In this document: piece after piece, positions 41,024-49,883 of the stretch
Position numbering within the stretch: the stretch's first letter is position 1
Layout of the letters: each line of letters starts with the position of its first letter
Source: a virus
Length of the DNA: 64,000 nt
Reading direction: 5' to 3' (one strand)
IMG/VR virus record: IMGVR_UViG_3300028676_000003
Coordinates: 304,550-368,549 of that record
Made by a program: the position numbers and the translations under genes
The notes under the pieces: model-generated
What the model was told of the DNA's origin: nothing
What the model saw: the letters and a program-made list of their open reading frames with translations, nothing else
Databases searched by the model: none

Positions 41024-41547
41024 TGAAAAAAATAAAAAAACTTGCTATTTTCGATTTTGACGGAACACTTGTTGACACTCCACTACCTGATATTGGGAGA
41101 CTTACGTATCAAGATAAGACGGGAAAAGCCTGGCCTCATGAGGGATGGTGGGGTAGAGAATTAAGCCTTGATATGGATATCTTTGATATGCCAATTGTTC
41201 CACAAGTAATTGAAGATTACCAAAAGGAGAAGTTAGAAGACTCTACTGCTCTAATTATGCTTACTGGTCGTATGACCAAGCTAAGGGATTCAGTTGTCAA
41301 GATTCTTGATTCACATAGTCTAGAATTTCATGAATATCACTACAACCGTGGTGGAGCTACTGAAGTTGCTAAGATTAAAACAATGGAACAACTTCTTGAA
41401 AAGTACCTTCATGTTGAAGAAATCGCAATGTGGGATGATAGAGAAGCGCATATCGCCATTTTTCAAAAATGGGGTGATGAACAAATCAGACAAGGAAATA
41501 TTAAGAGTTTCCAAATAACTCATATTCCAGCAGATAGACATAAATAA
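41023..41547 (+). CDS. HAD phosphatase of the RNA-repair (Swiss Army Knife) type
   Basis: 174 residues. Motif I AIFDFDGTLVDTPLPD (Asp11, Asp13), then GWWGRELSL, motif II IMLTGRMTKLRD, and WDDREAHIAIF. The GWWG element and the LTGR/WDDR pair are characteristic of the HAD domain found in multi-domain RNA-repair proteins. It is free-standing here. A phosphatase step on RNA 3' ends or nucleotide intermediates would complement the ligase and kinase genes. Confidence 0.8.
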   Translation: MKKIKKLAIFDFDGTLVDTPLPDIGRLTYQDKTGKAWPHEGWWGRELSLDMDIFDMPIVPQVIEDYQKEKLEDSTALIMLTGRMTKLRDSVVKILDSHSLEFHEYHYNRGGATEVAKIKTMEQLLEKYLHVEEIAMWDDREAHIAIFQKWGDEQIRQGNIKSFQITHIPADRHK

Positions 41548-41550
41548 TAC

Positions 41551-41577
41551 GAAAGCCACTGTTTTAGTGGCTTTTTT
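41551..41577 (+). terminator. Rho-independent terminator
   Basis: AAAGCCACT and AGTGGCTTT pair around GTTTT, followed by T's. The next promoter's TTG begins 3 bases later. Confidence 0.85.
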
Positions 41578-41579
41578 AT

Positions 41580-41610
41580 TTGCACAGAACCTAAATAAGT
41601 TGTACCTTTG
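41580..41610 (+). promoter_or_regulatory. Bacteroidota-type promoter, leaderless output
   Basis: TTG at 41580-41582, 20-base spacer, TACCTTTG at 41603-41610, ATG 41614 after 3 bases. Confidence 0.82.
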
Positions 41611-41613
41611 TAT

Positions 41614-41919
41614 ATGGATAAATATGAAAGACTAAAAGGAGAGTTAAGTGAAGTGAAACATGGGAAGATGAAAGCCTTTGGAAATTCCATGACACCCATA
41701 ATAAAAAGTGGGTCCCTGCTTACATTTAATTCTAAAGACAAATACGAAGTCAATGACATTGTATTTTGTAAGGTTAAAGGCCGATATATCGATGCTCATA
41801 AAATTATCAAGGTTGATGAACAAAAGGGTTATCTGATTGCTAATAACAAAGGACATGAAAATGGATGGACTAGAACCATCTTCGGTTATGTTGTTGAAGT
41901 AGAAGCTCCTAAGAAATGA
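41614..41919 (+). CDS. S24/S26 peptidase-fold protein
   Basis: 101 residues. FGNSMTPIIKSGSLLTF contains the serine-containing GxSM motif of LexA/signal peptidase-type folds, followed by VNDIVFCKVKGRYIDAHKI and YLIANNKGHENGW. The region of the catalytic lysine reads DAHKIIKV, so activity is uncertain. It has no DNA-binding domain and no TM helix. Could be a regulator remnant or a small processing protease. Confidence 0.72.
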   Translation: MDKYERLKGELSEVKHGKMKAFGNSMTPIIKSGSLLTFNSKDKYEVNDIVFCKVKGRYIDAHKIIKVDEQKGYLIANNKGHENGWTRTIFGYVVEVEAPKK

Positions 41920-42074
41920 GACTAGGTAGAATAATAATCTCCTTTATTGAGACAAGAGAGATTGGTGATGATTTGAATCATCAAATCCTTGATAGAGTAA
42001 GTGTTTCTATTTGGGTTAGAAAACGAAAAAGCCTAATAGATGTAATAAAAATTAACCCAATTACTATATTATGA
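41916..42074 (+). CDS. MKLG-family micro-protein
   Basis: 52 residues, starts MRLGRIIISF and ends NPITIL. ATGA overlaps at both ends chain it to the previous gene and to the next family member. Function unknown. Confidence 0.6.
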   Translation: MRLGRIIISFIETREIGDDLNHQILDRVSVSIWVRKRKSLIDVIKINPITIL

Positions 42075-42220
42075 AAATAGGTAAAATGATTGATTCAAAC
42101 GTTTCAAAAAGATGTATGGGTTATGAGATAGAGTCTCAAATGTTTAAGGAAGCTTCATCAGAAGTTTGGGGTCCTAGGATAACACGAGTATTTGAAATAA
42201 ATCGAATTAGATTTATATGA
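42071..42220 (+). CDS. MKLG-family micro-protein
   Basis: 49 residues, starts MKIGKMIDSN and ends NRIRFI. ATGA overlaps at both ends. Second of three consecutive members. Confidence 0.6.
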   Translation: MKIGKMIDSNVSKRCMGYEIESQMFKEASSEVWGPRITRVFEINRIRFI

Positions 42221-42378
42221 AACTAGGACTTAATGTATATGAAAAGGCTTACAAGGCTAAAACAAGCATCCATGATTTACTTTTAAGTGAAAGAATTGAA
42301 ATGCCTTGCTTTGGTATCTTAGAGTGGATAGAACAAACTAGTATGTTCGTCGCTATTCCTTTGGTTAGAATATTATAA
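42217..42378 (+). CDS. MKLG-family micro-protein
   Basis: 53 residues, starts MKLGLNVYEK and ends PLVRIL. Third of three consecutive members, starting in an ATGA overlap. Confidence 0.6.
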   Translation: MKLGLNVYEKAYKAKTSIHDLLLSERIEMPCFGILEWIEQTSMFVAIPLVRIL

Positions 42379-42393
42379 TTTAAAATAAAGAAA

Positions 42394-42906
42394 ATGATTG
42401 ATAATTCAATAAGAGAAACACTATCTAAATTAGATGGTAATTATAAATTTAACGATTTGTTAACATTTATGGAAGACTCAGGTATAACCTTTTATGACAG
42501 AGGGTTAAACAATGCTTTGGGTCTTACAACACTTGATGGAATTTATTTAGATTTGAGTATGATGCGTTATTTTGGTGATAGGCTTACATTTTTTATTATC
42601 CTTCACGAAATAGCTCATTATAAGAGAATTGCGAGATACGGTGGTAATTGGTTGATTGAAAAATTAAGCGTTGCTGACTACGAAACGTTCCTAAATGGAA
42701 TTTATGAAGAAGAAATCATTGCAGATAGATATGCTTGTCAAATGTTCTATAGATTGAATAGAGATATTTATTTATGGAAACATACTCAACAATTAAACTT
42801 GGTTGAAAATCAAGAGAAGTATCAAGTTGCGGCAAATACGTATTACGGCAAGATTCAAAACGACGAAACAAAATACAGATTATTAATTGAACAGTTTATT
42901 AAATGA
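42394..42906 (+). CDS. HExxH metallopeptidase-like protein
   Basis: 170 residues. FFIILHEIAHYKR carries HExxH and YEEEIIADRYACQ provides the downstream Glu with the ADxxA pattern of the IrrE/ImmA and related zinc-peptidase families. No signal peptide. Substrate unknown; cleavage of a repressor or toxin-linked factor is possible. Overlaps the next gene (ATGA). Confidence 0.75.
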   Translation: MIDNSIRETLSKLDGNYKFNDLLTFMEDSGITFYDRGLNNALGLTTLDGIYLDLSMMRYFGDRLTFFIILHEIAHYKRIARYGGNWLIEKLSVADYETFLNGIYEEEIIADRYACQMFYRLNRDIYLWKHTQQLNLVENQEKYQVAANTYYGKIQNDETKYRLLIEQFIK

Positions 42907-43175
42907 AAAACCAACTAACGTTCTTTAAGATTATAAAAGGCATAGTTAAATTGCCAGTTTTACCAATTGTAATTATGATACCATTGTATTGTATTTACAA
43001 AATTCTGAAGAATACATCAAGAACAGAATTAGAAATAATGGCCGACAAGGGTGAGAGTTATTACACACCTGAAATGAGTAAGTATTGTAAAGATATTGTA
43101 GAGAAGTATCGAGTTGTACTAAACTGTACCGCTATAATACTTTGGTGTGTAATTTTAAATGCTGTTTTAAGATAA
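42903..43175 (+). CDS. Membrane protein, 90 aa
   Basis: Two hydrophobic helices (about 12-33 and 72-88) around a charged loop. No family recognised. Confidence 0.58.
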   Translation: MKNQLTFFKIIKGIVKLPVLPIVIMIPLYCIYKILKNTSRTELEIMADKGESYYTPEMSKYCKDIVEKYRVVLNCTAIILWCVILNAVLR

Positions 43176-43508
43176 TGAGAAATAAAGGAATTAGCTGTGG
43201 TTCAACACCGCACGTAAGCAAAACTGGAAAGTGGCAAGGAGTATTCTACGATTCATCATTAAAGAAATCTATGCATTTAGGTTTTTTTTGATAATAAGTT
43301 AGAAGCTCAAAAGGTTGTTGATGATGCTGTATTTGAGTATTATTCAACAAGAAACTATCTTTTACCAAAAGGAATCACTCTGACTAAAAGCGAGAAAGTA
43401 TTTAGGTATACCGTAACAGTTCAGAACAAGACAGTCCATGTTGGTCAAGCCAAAAGGCTTAAAGATATACTAAAAATAAGATTAGATTTTATAACAGGTT
43501 TGTTATAA
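43175..43508 (+). pseudogene. AP2-like DNA-binding protein interrupted by a frameshift in a T8 run
   Basis: The frame from ATG 43175 (MRNKGISCGSTPHVSKTGKW) stops at 43289-43291, just after eight T's at 43282-43289. Dropping one T continues as FDNKLEAQKVVDDAVFEYYS to a stop at 43506-43508, giving about 110 residues. Across the junction the text KTGKWQGVFYD ... MHLGFFDNKLEA is the AP2/ERF DNA-binding pattern common in phage HNH proteins. Either a genuine mutation, a sequencing homopolymer error, or a +1 slippage site. No nuclease domain remains. Confidence 0.7.
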
Positions 43509-43523
43509 AGAAAAAAGAAATAT

Positions 43524-45515
43524 ATGATTGAAATTAATGATATCCTACAAGGAAGAATTAGCGTTAATGCTAGTGGTTCTGCGTACTTGGTAAGCCCCGA
43601 TTTACCAAAAGACATTTATCTACACAAGTCTAACACTAACAAAGCGTTACACTTAGATACTGTAAAAATAAGAATAATTGAAGGTAAAGACAATAGTCGT
43701 AAACTTGAAGGTGAAGTAATAGAAATAGTTGAACGTTTTAGAACTGAGTTCGTTGGAGTAATCCAAATAAACGCTAAACATGCTTTCTTCATTCCTGATA
43801 GTAGAAAACTCATCAATGACTTCTTTATTCCAAAAGATAAATTGCTTGGAGCAACTGATGGACAAAAAGTAATTGTTAGACTTACTGAATGGAAAGACGA
43901 TGCCAAGAACCCTAACGGTGAAATTATCCGTATTCTTGGGAACGCTGGTGAACACGAAACTGAAATTCACGCTATCCTTGAAGAATATGGTTTACCATAT
44001 GACTTCGAAGAAGATGTACTTGCCGAAGCTAGAGCAATCCCTATTGAAATCCCACAAGCAGAAATTGACAAGCGTAGAGATATGCGTGATGTTATTACAT
44101 TCACTATCGACCCTGCTGATGCTAAGGATTTCGATGATGCTTTAAGTGTTGAATGGGTTAACGGTGAATTGTTCCTTGGTGTTCACATTGCCGATGTATC
44201 TCACTACTTAAGACCTGATACTGAATTAGATAAAGAAGCCTATGCAAGAGGAACAAGTGTTTATCTTGTTGATAGATGTGTGCCAATGCTTCCTGAGAAC
44301 TTATCAAACGGATTATGTTCGTTAAGACCACATGAAGATAAGTTATGTTTCTCAGCTGTATTCAAGTTGGACCATAACGGAAGTGTTCTTGAAGAGTGGT
44401 TTGGTAAAACAGTAATCAACTCTAATCATAGATTCTCTTATGAGCAAGCTCAAGAAATCATTGAAGCTGAAAAAGGTTCAACAACTCTTATTTACAAACC
44501 AAGAGGTAATGGTCCTTCAATAGGACCACACCACGAAGAAATTGCTAATGTTAACAAATGTTTCCAAGCAATTCGTGACTTGAACAAGATTGCTCAGAAG
44601 ATGCGTAAAGCTCGTCTTAAACATGGTGCCTTATCATTTGATAAACAAGAGGTTAAGTTTGACCTAGATGAAAACAATAAACCTATAGGTATCAAGTTTA
44701 AGACTGCTAAGGATTCTAACAAGCTTATTGAAGAATTTATGCTTCTAGCTAACAAGCATGTTGCACAATTCATCAATAAAAAGGAATTACCTAACGTAAA
44801 CAGGTCTCACGATAAACCTAACGAAGCTAAAGTAGAAGCTCTTAAGGAGTTTGTTAAGCAATTTGGGTATGAAGTGAAGAATTCTAGCCCTGAAGAGACT
44901 ACTAAGTCCCTTAATCAGTTGCTAAAAGACGTTAGAGGTACTGCCGAAGCTGATATGATTGATAATCTAGTAGTAAGAACAATGCAAAAAGCTACATATA
45001 GCACAAAAAACATTGGTCACTACGGTCTTGGGTTCAAAGATTACTCACATTTCACTTCTCCTATTAGAAGATATCCTGATGTAATCATTCATAGACTACT
45101 TGGAATGTATTTAGACACTGAAAGAGTATCTAAAACTGTTCCTAAGATAGAAAAGCTAGAAGGAAGATGCTTACATTTATCTGAAAGAGAGAAAAAAGCA
45201 CAAAAAGCGGAGCGTGATTCAATAAAATACATGCAATGTATCTATATGAGTGAGAATATTGGTAAGGTTTTCCAAGGAATTATCAGTTCTGTAACAGAAT
45301 ATGGTATTTTTGTAGAGATTTTAGAGAATAAATGCGAAGGACTTATCAAATTATCTAATATTGAAGGTGATGCTTATACAGTAGACATGAATAATTATAC
45401 TGTTAAAGGATATAACACTGGTAAAAAGCTTAGACTAGGTGATGTAGTACATGTAATTGTATCTAGTGTTGATATAGAGAAAAAAAATATCAATCTATCA
45501 TTGATTAATTTGTAG
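43524..45515 (+). CDS. rnr: RNase R-like 3'-5' exoribonuclease
   Basis: 663 residues. Two N-terminal cold-shock-type OB segments (DIYLHKSNTNKALHLDTV; FFIPKDKLLGATDGQKVIV), the RNB catalytic domain with the Asp cluster TIDPADAKDFDDAL (about 195-208), HIADVSHYL, MLPENLSNGLCSL and YSHFTSPIRRYPDVIIHR, and a C-terminal S1 domain (FQGIISSVTEYGIFVEI). It degrades structured RNA processively from the 3' end. In bacteria RNase R works with SmpB and tmRNA to remove nonstop mRNAs and all three parts appear in this window. It could also recycle host RNA. Confidence 0.94.
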   Translation: MIEINDILQGRISVNASGSAYLVSPDLPKDIYLHKSNTNKALHLDTVKIRIIEGKDNSRKLEGEVIEIVERFRTEFVGVIQINAKHAFFIPDSRKLINDFFIPKDKLLGATDGQKVIVRLTEWKDDAKNPNGEIIRILGNAGEHETEIHAILEEYGLPYDFEEDVLAEARAIPIEIPQAEIDKRRDMRDVITFTIDPADAKDFDDALSVEWVNGELFLGVHIADVSHYLRPDTELDKEAYARGTSVYLVDRCVPMLPENLSNGLCSLRPHEDKLCFSAVFKLDHNGSVLEEWFGKTVINSNHRFSYEQAQEIIEAEKGSTTLIYKPRGNGPSIGPHHEEIANVNKCFQAIRDLNKIAQKMRKARLKHGALSFDKQEVKFDLDENNKPIGIKFKTAKDSNKLIEEFMLLANKHVAQFINKKELPNVNRSHDKPNEAKVEALKEFVKQFGYEVKNSSPEETTKSLNQLLKDVRGTAEADMIDNLVVRTMQKATYSTKNIGHYGLGFKDYSHFTSPIRRYPDVIIHRLLGMYLDTERVSKTVPKIEKLEGRCLHLSEREKKAQKAERDSIKYMQCIYMSENIGKVFQGIISSVTEYGIFVEILENKCEGLIKLSNIEGDAYTVDMNNYTVKGYNTGKKLRLGDVVHVIVSSVDIEKKNINLSLINL

Positions 45516-45545
45516 AAATAGAGTATATTAGGTAAAAATTTACTT

Positions 45546-46331
45546 ATGATTACTGAAGATACATTTATACTAGATTACTTAGAAAGAAACTTTATTGTTA
45601 GTACAAGCGAATACCACTATTATGTGACTGAAGCGATACCTCAACTAGAACTAAATAAAACATATACCTTTGCTACGTTCCAACAATACTATGAAAAGTT
45701 GTTTACCAAGTCTACTATGTATGTTTTCAATACATGGTTTGAACAGAAAACTAGTGCTTTAGTAAAGGAATTAGAAGACTACGTTGATACGCTTGAAAAT
45801 ACTGATGGTGGACTAGCTATGCTTGATAAGATTATCACTAGGTTTAAAAACCCAAATGGTGTTATTAAATATCATGATAGTTTTATTATGAATTTTTTCG
45901 ATAAGTACTACAGAAAAAAATGGCTTATACCAATGCTTAATGAGCTTAAGGAAACATTTCTTTCCTCACATGGAAAGAGTGCCAGCATGCTTGCAATCGT
46001 AGATAATAAGTTAGAATTCGATACAGAGAGACATAGAGACTATGCTTTCTCATACATAAATGAATGGTATTCAGATGAGATTCTCGGACAACAAATAACT
46101 GCGTTGTTCCGAGAATTTGTCGTTACACTAGGTGAGCGAAATTGGAAGATAACTTGGGTTGGTCATGGACCTGTAACCAAGGAAATAATCGAAGCTCATT
46201 TTAAAGATGAAACTGATTTTCAAAAGAAACTTGTAATGATGAAATTCAACCAATGGTACGAACTAGCAATCATTGAAGCCTCTGAAAGACAGATAAAACA
46301 CAATTTTAATACTGGTTTGTTTGGATATTAA
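45546..46331 (+). CDS. Hypothetical protein, 261 aa
   Basis: Helical, acidic, aromatic-rich; N-terminus (TFILDYLERNFIVSTSEYHY) resembles those at 40152 and 54091. No catalytic motif seen. Its end contains the -33 element of the next promoter. Confidence 0.58.
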   Translation: MITEDTFILDYLERNFIVSTSEYHYYVTEAIPQLELNKTYTFATFQQYYEKLFTKSTMYVFNTWFEQKTSALVKELEDYVDTLENTDGGLAMLDKIITRFKNPNGVIKYHDSFIMNFFDKYYRKKWLIPMLNELKETFLSSHGKSASMLAIVDNKLEFDTERHRDYAFSYINEWYSDEILGQQITALFREFVVTLGERNWKITWVGHGPVTKEIIEAHFKDETDFQKKLVMMKFNQWYELAIIEASERQIKHNFNTGLFGY

Positions 46332-46351
46332 AAAAACATTGTGTACCTTTG
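46321..46351 (+). promoter_or_regulatory. Bacteroidota-type promoter
   Basis: TTG at 46321-46323, 20-base spacer, TACCTTTG at 46344-46351, 20 bases before ATG 46372. Confidence 0.82.
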
Positions 46352-46371
46352 TAATCTAAATACTTAATAAT

Positions 46372-47364
46372 ATGTTTAAAGAAGTTAAAACAATTCAAAG
46401 TTCAGATGAGAATGTTATGAAGCTTGTTTTTGAAAAAGACAACGCTGTAGCTGAAGCAGTATTATACAAATATCCTACCTACGAAGAAAGAACAGTTATC
46501 TGTTGCTCAACTCAAAGCGGTTGTCCTGTAGGTTGTAGATTTTGTGGTGCAGGTGATTACTTCGTAAGGTCACTAAAAGCAGATGAGATAGTTTATCAAG
46601 TAGACTATTGTCTTGAAAGTCAAGGTATTGATGCTTCAAAAATTGAAAAGTTCCAAATCATGGTTATGTCAATGGGTGAACCCCTATTAAACTTCAAGGA
46701 GCTTGAAATCGCATTTGATATTCTTTATGCGAAATACCCTAATGCTAAGTTGCTTATTAGTTCAATCGGCCCACGTGTTGATTATGAACCAATCATGAAA
46801 ATGTGTGAAAGAATCCCTACTGTTGGATTACAATTCTCGGTTCATGAAAGCACTGATGAAAGCAGAGACAAGCTTATTCCTTTTAAAGCAAAATTAACTC
46901 TTAAAGAGATTTCTGAGGTTGGTGAGGTATTCCTAATCAGAACTGGAAGAAAGCCTTACTTCAACTATTGCGCTCACGAGCATAATTCTAGTGAAGAAGA
47001 TGCTAAAAGAATTGGTGAGTTGTTTAACCCTGATGTTTTCGAAGCAACCATTAGTGTTGTGTGTGAACGTGAGGAAAGCATTGCGGCCGCTAACGTAAGA
47101 CAAAGAGAGCTTGCAAGTACCTTTATGGATAATCTAAACAACTTAGGTTTCTCAACAAGAATGTTTGACCCAGCTGGTCAAGATGATATTGGTGGTGGAT
47201 GTGGTCAATTATGGTTTGTTCAATCTTGGATGGAACAGAATCAACACTTGGCTAAGAAGTCTGTAGGTTTTGGAATGGATGTTATTCATGCTCCTACTGC
47301 AACTAATTTGCTACAACAACAAATCCAAGAAGCTATTGCTGTTACTAACTCTTTAATTCAATAA
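46372..47364 (+). CDS. RlmN/Cfr-family radical SAM RNA methyltransferase
   Basis: 330 residues. The CxxxCxxC cluster motif is SGCPVGCRFC (Cys51, 55, 58), followed by VMSMGEPLLNFKE (SAM contact) and, near the end, DDIGGGCGQLW with the conserved acceptor cysteine at about 277. These are the defining parts of enzymes that methylate 23S rRNA A2503 at C2 (RlmN, also some tRNAs at A37) or C8 (Cfr, giving resistance to peptidyl-transferase antibiotics). The two cannot be told apart by eye. A phage copy may modify the ribosome or tRNA during infection. Own promoter. Confidence 0.88.
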   Translation: MFKEVKTIQSSDENVMKLVFEKDNAVAEAVLYKYPTYEERTVICCSTQSGCPVGCRFCGAGDYFVRSLKADEIVYQVDYCLESQGIDASKIEKFQIMVMSMGEPLLNFKELEIAFDILYAKYPNAKLLISSIGPRVDYEPIMKMCERIPTVGLQFSVHESTDESRDKLIPFKAKLTLKEISEVGEVFLIRTGRKPYFNYCAHEHNSSEEDAKRIGELFNPDVFEATISVVCEREESIAAANVRQRELASTFMDNLNNLGFSTRMFDPAGQDDIGGGCGQLWFVQSWMEQNQHLAKKSVGFGMDVIHAPTATNLLQQQIQEAIAVTNSLIQ

Positions 47365-47366
47365 AA

Positions 47367-48833
47367 ATGAATTTACTAGATAAACTAAAGAATTATTTTC
47401 TTTACGCTGATAAATACAAGACTGACTCAGAAGCAGTTATTATCGCATGTTACTTCAACCCACAAAACAATCCTTACAGACTTGAAGCTTTCAATAAGTT
47501 TTATGAGTCTATCAAGCACTTGAACCATCGTATCGTTGAATGTGTGATTGGTGACGCTATGCCACAATTACCTGTTACTCCGTCGATTGCAAGGGTTAAT
47601 ACCAAGGATTTGTTATGGCACAAAGAAGCACTTTTAAATGGTATTATCAAAACTCTACCTAAGAAGTTCAAGTATGTGTTTTGGTTAGATACTGATGTAT
47701 TATTTACCAATAATGATTGGCTTATCCAAGGTGTTGAAGAATTGAAATACAACAATATCATTCAACCATTTGAGTATTGTATTCACTTGGAAGAAGGAGA
47801 AACTAAGCCTAGTTTTGATGTTGCCTTTGAACGCAAGTTTGTTTCAAACCCTGCAATCAGACACCAAAGCATTTGGAGAAGCTTCTGTGCTAATCATCGT
47901 ACAACTGATTTCTCAGATGATACAAACTACGACAAGCACGGTCACGTTGGCTTCGCTTGGGGTGCAAGACGTGAAATCCTTGACAGCATGCCACTTTATG
48001 ATAAAGCACTTATCGGTGGAGCGGACCATATCATTGCTCATGCTTCGGCAGGTCAAATTGGTCACTCTTGTCTTATGAAGTCTTTTACTGAAGATATTGA
48101 TGCTGTTAACGAATGGTGTGAAGATTTTGATTTGCTTATCAATGGTAAGATTAGCTATGTTAAAGGTGACTTGTATCACTTATGGCACGGTGACGTTGCA
48201 AAGCGTCAGTATTTAAAACGTGTTCAAGAGTTTACACCAAAGGCCAAGAAGATTACTAAGAAAGACGAAAACGGACTCTATGTTGCTGACCAATTGGAAG
48301 GTGACAAATACGTTAACGAATACTTTGACCAACGTGAACCTAAGTTTCCAAAGGTTGATACTTCATTCGGTAAGTTATATCCACATGCTCAAGGGTTGCC
48401 AAGTCCAACATTTGATGAATTGATGAGAGAAAGAACTGAGAGATTATATGGCCCAAAAGATTCAAAAATAGAAATAAATAAACCTAAGAAGGAGAAATCT
48501 ATTGGTAGTCCATTTACCCGACCAACAAAACCAACTCATCCAAGACCCATAGATGCTAATATCTCACGTCAAGAATATGTTGAGATACCACAGGATGAAT
48601 TTGGTATTGACCTTACTGACTTTGTTGAAGCAATTATCATTGAAGAGGTTATTGATGATATTTTCAGTGACCCATCAACTGAGTTTGAAAACGGACAAAA
48701 CCAAGAAACTGGATTCGAAGATGGATTTGGTGGCGGTGGTTTCAGCGGTGGTGGTTCAGGTGGAGATTGGAATGAGCCAACACAAGATAATAACGATACT
48801 CAAGACTACACAAGTAGCGACAATTTTTCATAA
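47367..48833 (+). CDS. GT-A-type glycosyltransferase with disordered Gly-rich tail
   Basis: 488 residues. Residues about 20-290 form the GT-A domain: AVIIACYFNPQNNPYRLEA, the DxD-type metal site YVFWLDTDVLFTNND, HVGFAWGARREIL and LYHLWHGDV. The remaining 200 residues are polar and Pro-rich and end with GFGGGGFSGGGSGGDW. The tail resembles a flexible linker or phase-separating segment. Acceptor unknown; phage DNA, virion protein or host surface are possible. Two bases after the RlmN/Cfr gene. Confidence 0.75.
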   Translation: MNLLDKLKNYFLYADKYKTDSEAVIIACYFNPQNNPYRLEAFNKFYESIKHLNHRIVECVIGDAMPQLPVTPSIARVNTKDLLWHKEALLNGIIKTLPKKFKYVFWLDTDVLFTNNDWLIQGVEELKYNNIIQPFEYCIHLEEGETKPSFDVAFERKFVSNPAIRHQSIWRSFCANHRTTDFSDDTNYDKHGHVGFAWGARREILDSMPLYDKALIGGADHIIAHASAGQIGHSCLMKSFTEDIDAVNEWCEDFDLLINGKISYVKGDLYHLWHGDVAKRQYLKRVQEFTPKAKKITKKDENGLYVADQLEGDKYVNEYFDQREPKFPKVDTSFGKLYPHAQGLPSPTFDELMRERTERLYGPKDSKIEINKPKKEKSIGSPFTRPTKPTHPRPIDANISRQEYVEIPQDEFGIDLTDFVEAIIIEEVIDDIFSDPSTEFENGQNQETGFEDGFGGGGFSGGGSGGDWNEPTQDNNDTQDYTSSDNFS

Positions 48834-49513
48834 TGAGAATATTAACAATTAGTGACACTCATAATAAACATAAACAAATCCCATCGGCTTATATAGATAA
48901 TGTCGATGGGAATTTTGATATGATAATACATGCAGGTGACTTTACTGTTGGCGGGTTTCAATTAGAAGCAATAGAATTCCTAGAATGGTTTAGCAAGCTA
49001 CCATTTGAACATAAGATTCTTATCGCTGGAAATCACGACTTCTATTTTGATGAAGCACCTGAATATGCGATAGAAGCCCTGCTTGCACAATACCCTCAGA
49101 TTACCTATTTAAACGACTCAGGTTGTGAGATAAATGGGTTTAAGATTTGGGGTTCACCAATAACTCTTTATTTCCATAATTACGCATTTAACAAGCTTCC
49201 TTGGGACATAAATGAACATTGGGACATGATACCTGATAATACTGATATTCTTGTCACACACGGCCCTATTTGGAGTTATTTGGATTTGATTGATGAAGGT
49301 TATAATAAGGGTTGTGATAGACTACTTGAACACTTGCCAAGGCTCAAGGACCTTAAATTGGTTGTTCACGGACATATCCATGAGGGATATGGGACCGCTG
49401 TAACACCTGAAGGAGTAATGATTGTGAATGCAAGTGTTCTTAACAGACATAACATAATGTGGAACGCACCAATAGGTGTAGAAATAACCAAAAAAGATGG
49501 AAGCGAAGACTAA
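48833..49513 (+). CDS. Calcineurin-like metallophosphoesterase
   Basis: 226 residues. Complete motif set: ISDTHNKH, IHAGDFT, AGNHDFYF, THGPIW, and VVHGHIHEGYG. It resembles the YfcE-like and metallophosphoesterase-domain proteins with unknown substrate. Overlaps the glycosyltransferase stop by one base. Confidence 0.88.
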   Translation: MRILTISDTHNKHKQIPSAYIDNVDGNFDMIIHAGDFTVGGFQLEAIEFLEWFSKLPFEHKILIAGNHDFYFDEAPEYAIEALLAQYPQITYLNDSGCEINGFKIWGSPITLYFHNYAFNKLPWDINEHWDMIPDNTDILVTHGPIWSYLDLIDEGYNKGCDRLLEHLPRLKDLKLVVHGHIHEGYGTAVTPEGVMIVNASVLNRHNIMWNAPIGVEITKKDGSED

Positions 49514-49871
49514 AAAAGAAGTAATAATAAGACTAATGATGGGTAATTATTGGGCACCAACTGAGAATTTGTTGTTCTTGCTTGAACGTGATTTATACAC
49601 CAAGTTTTTCAAGTGTCCTACAAGCATCTTTATATTTGGTATATTAGAGACTTGTCCTCATTTGAGTATTGGTGGGAAACCAGTTGAATTGAGTCTTGAG
49701 GACCTGAAAGAACTGATACCTGAAATCTTATCAGATATGAATGGTTTTGAAACTACCTTTGCTGATGAAGATTGGCAGAACCTAGAAATCATATCAAGTG
49801 TTGATGGGAACTTTGTTAAAAAGAAACTAAACACTACCAAGGCTTATATGATGGAGTTTTTTGAAGATTAA
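49497..49871 (+). CDS. Hypothetical protein, 124 aa
   Basis: Mostly helical with mixed charge (LEDLKELIPEILSDM). Overlaps the phosphoesterase gene by 17 bases. No family recognised. Confidence 0.57.
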   Translation: MEAKTKKEVIIRLMMGNYWAPTENLLFLLERDLYTKFFKCPTSIFIFGILETCPHLSIGGKPVELSLEDLKELIPEILSDMNGFETTFADEDWQNLEIISSVDGNFVKKKLNTTKAYMMEFFED

Positions 49872-49883
49872 ATACTTAAAATT

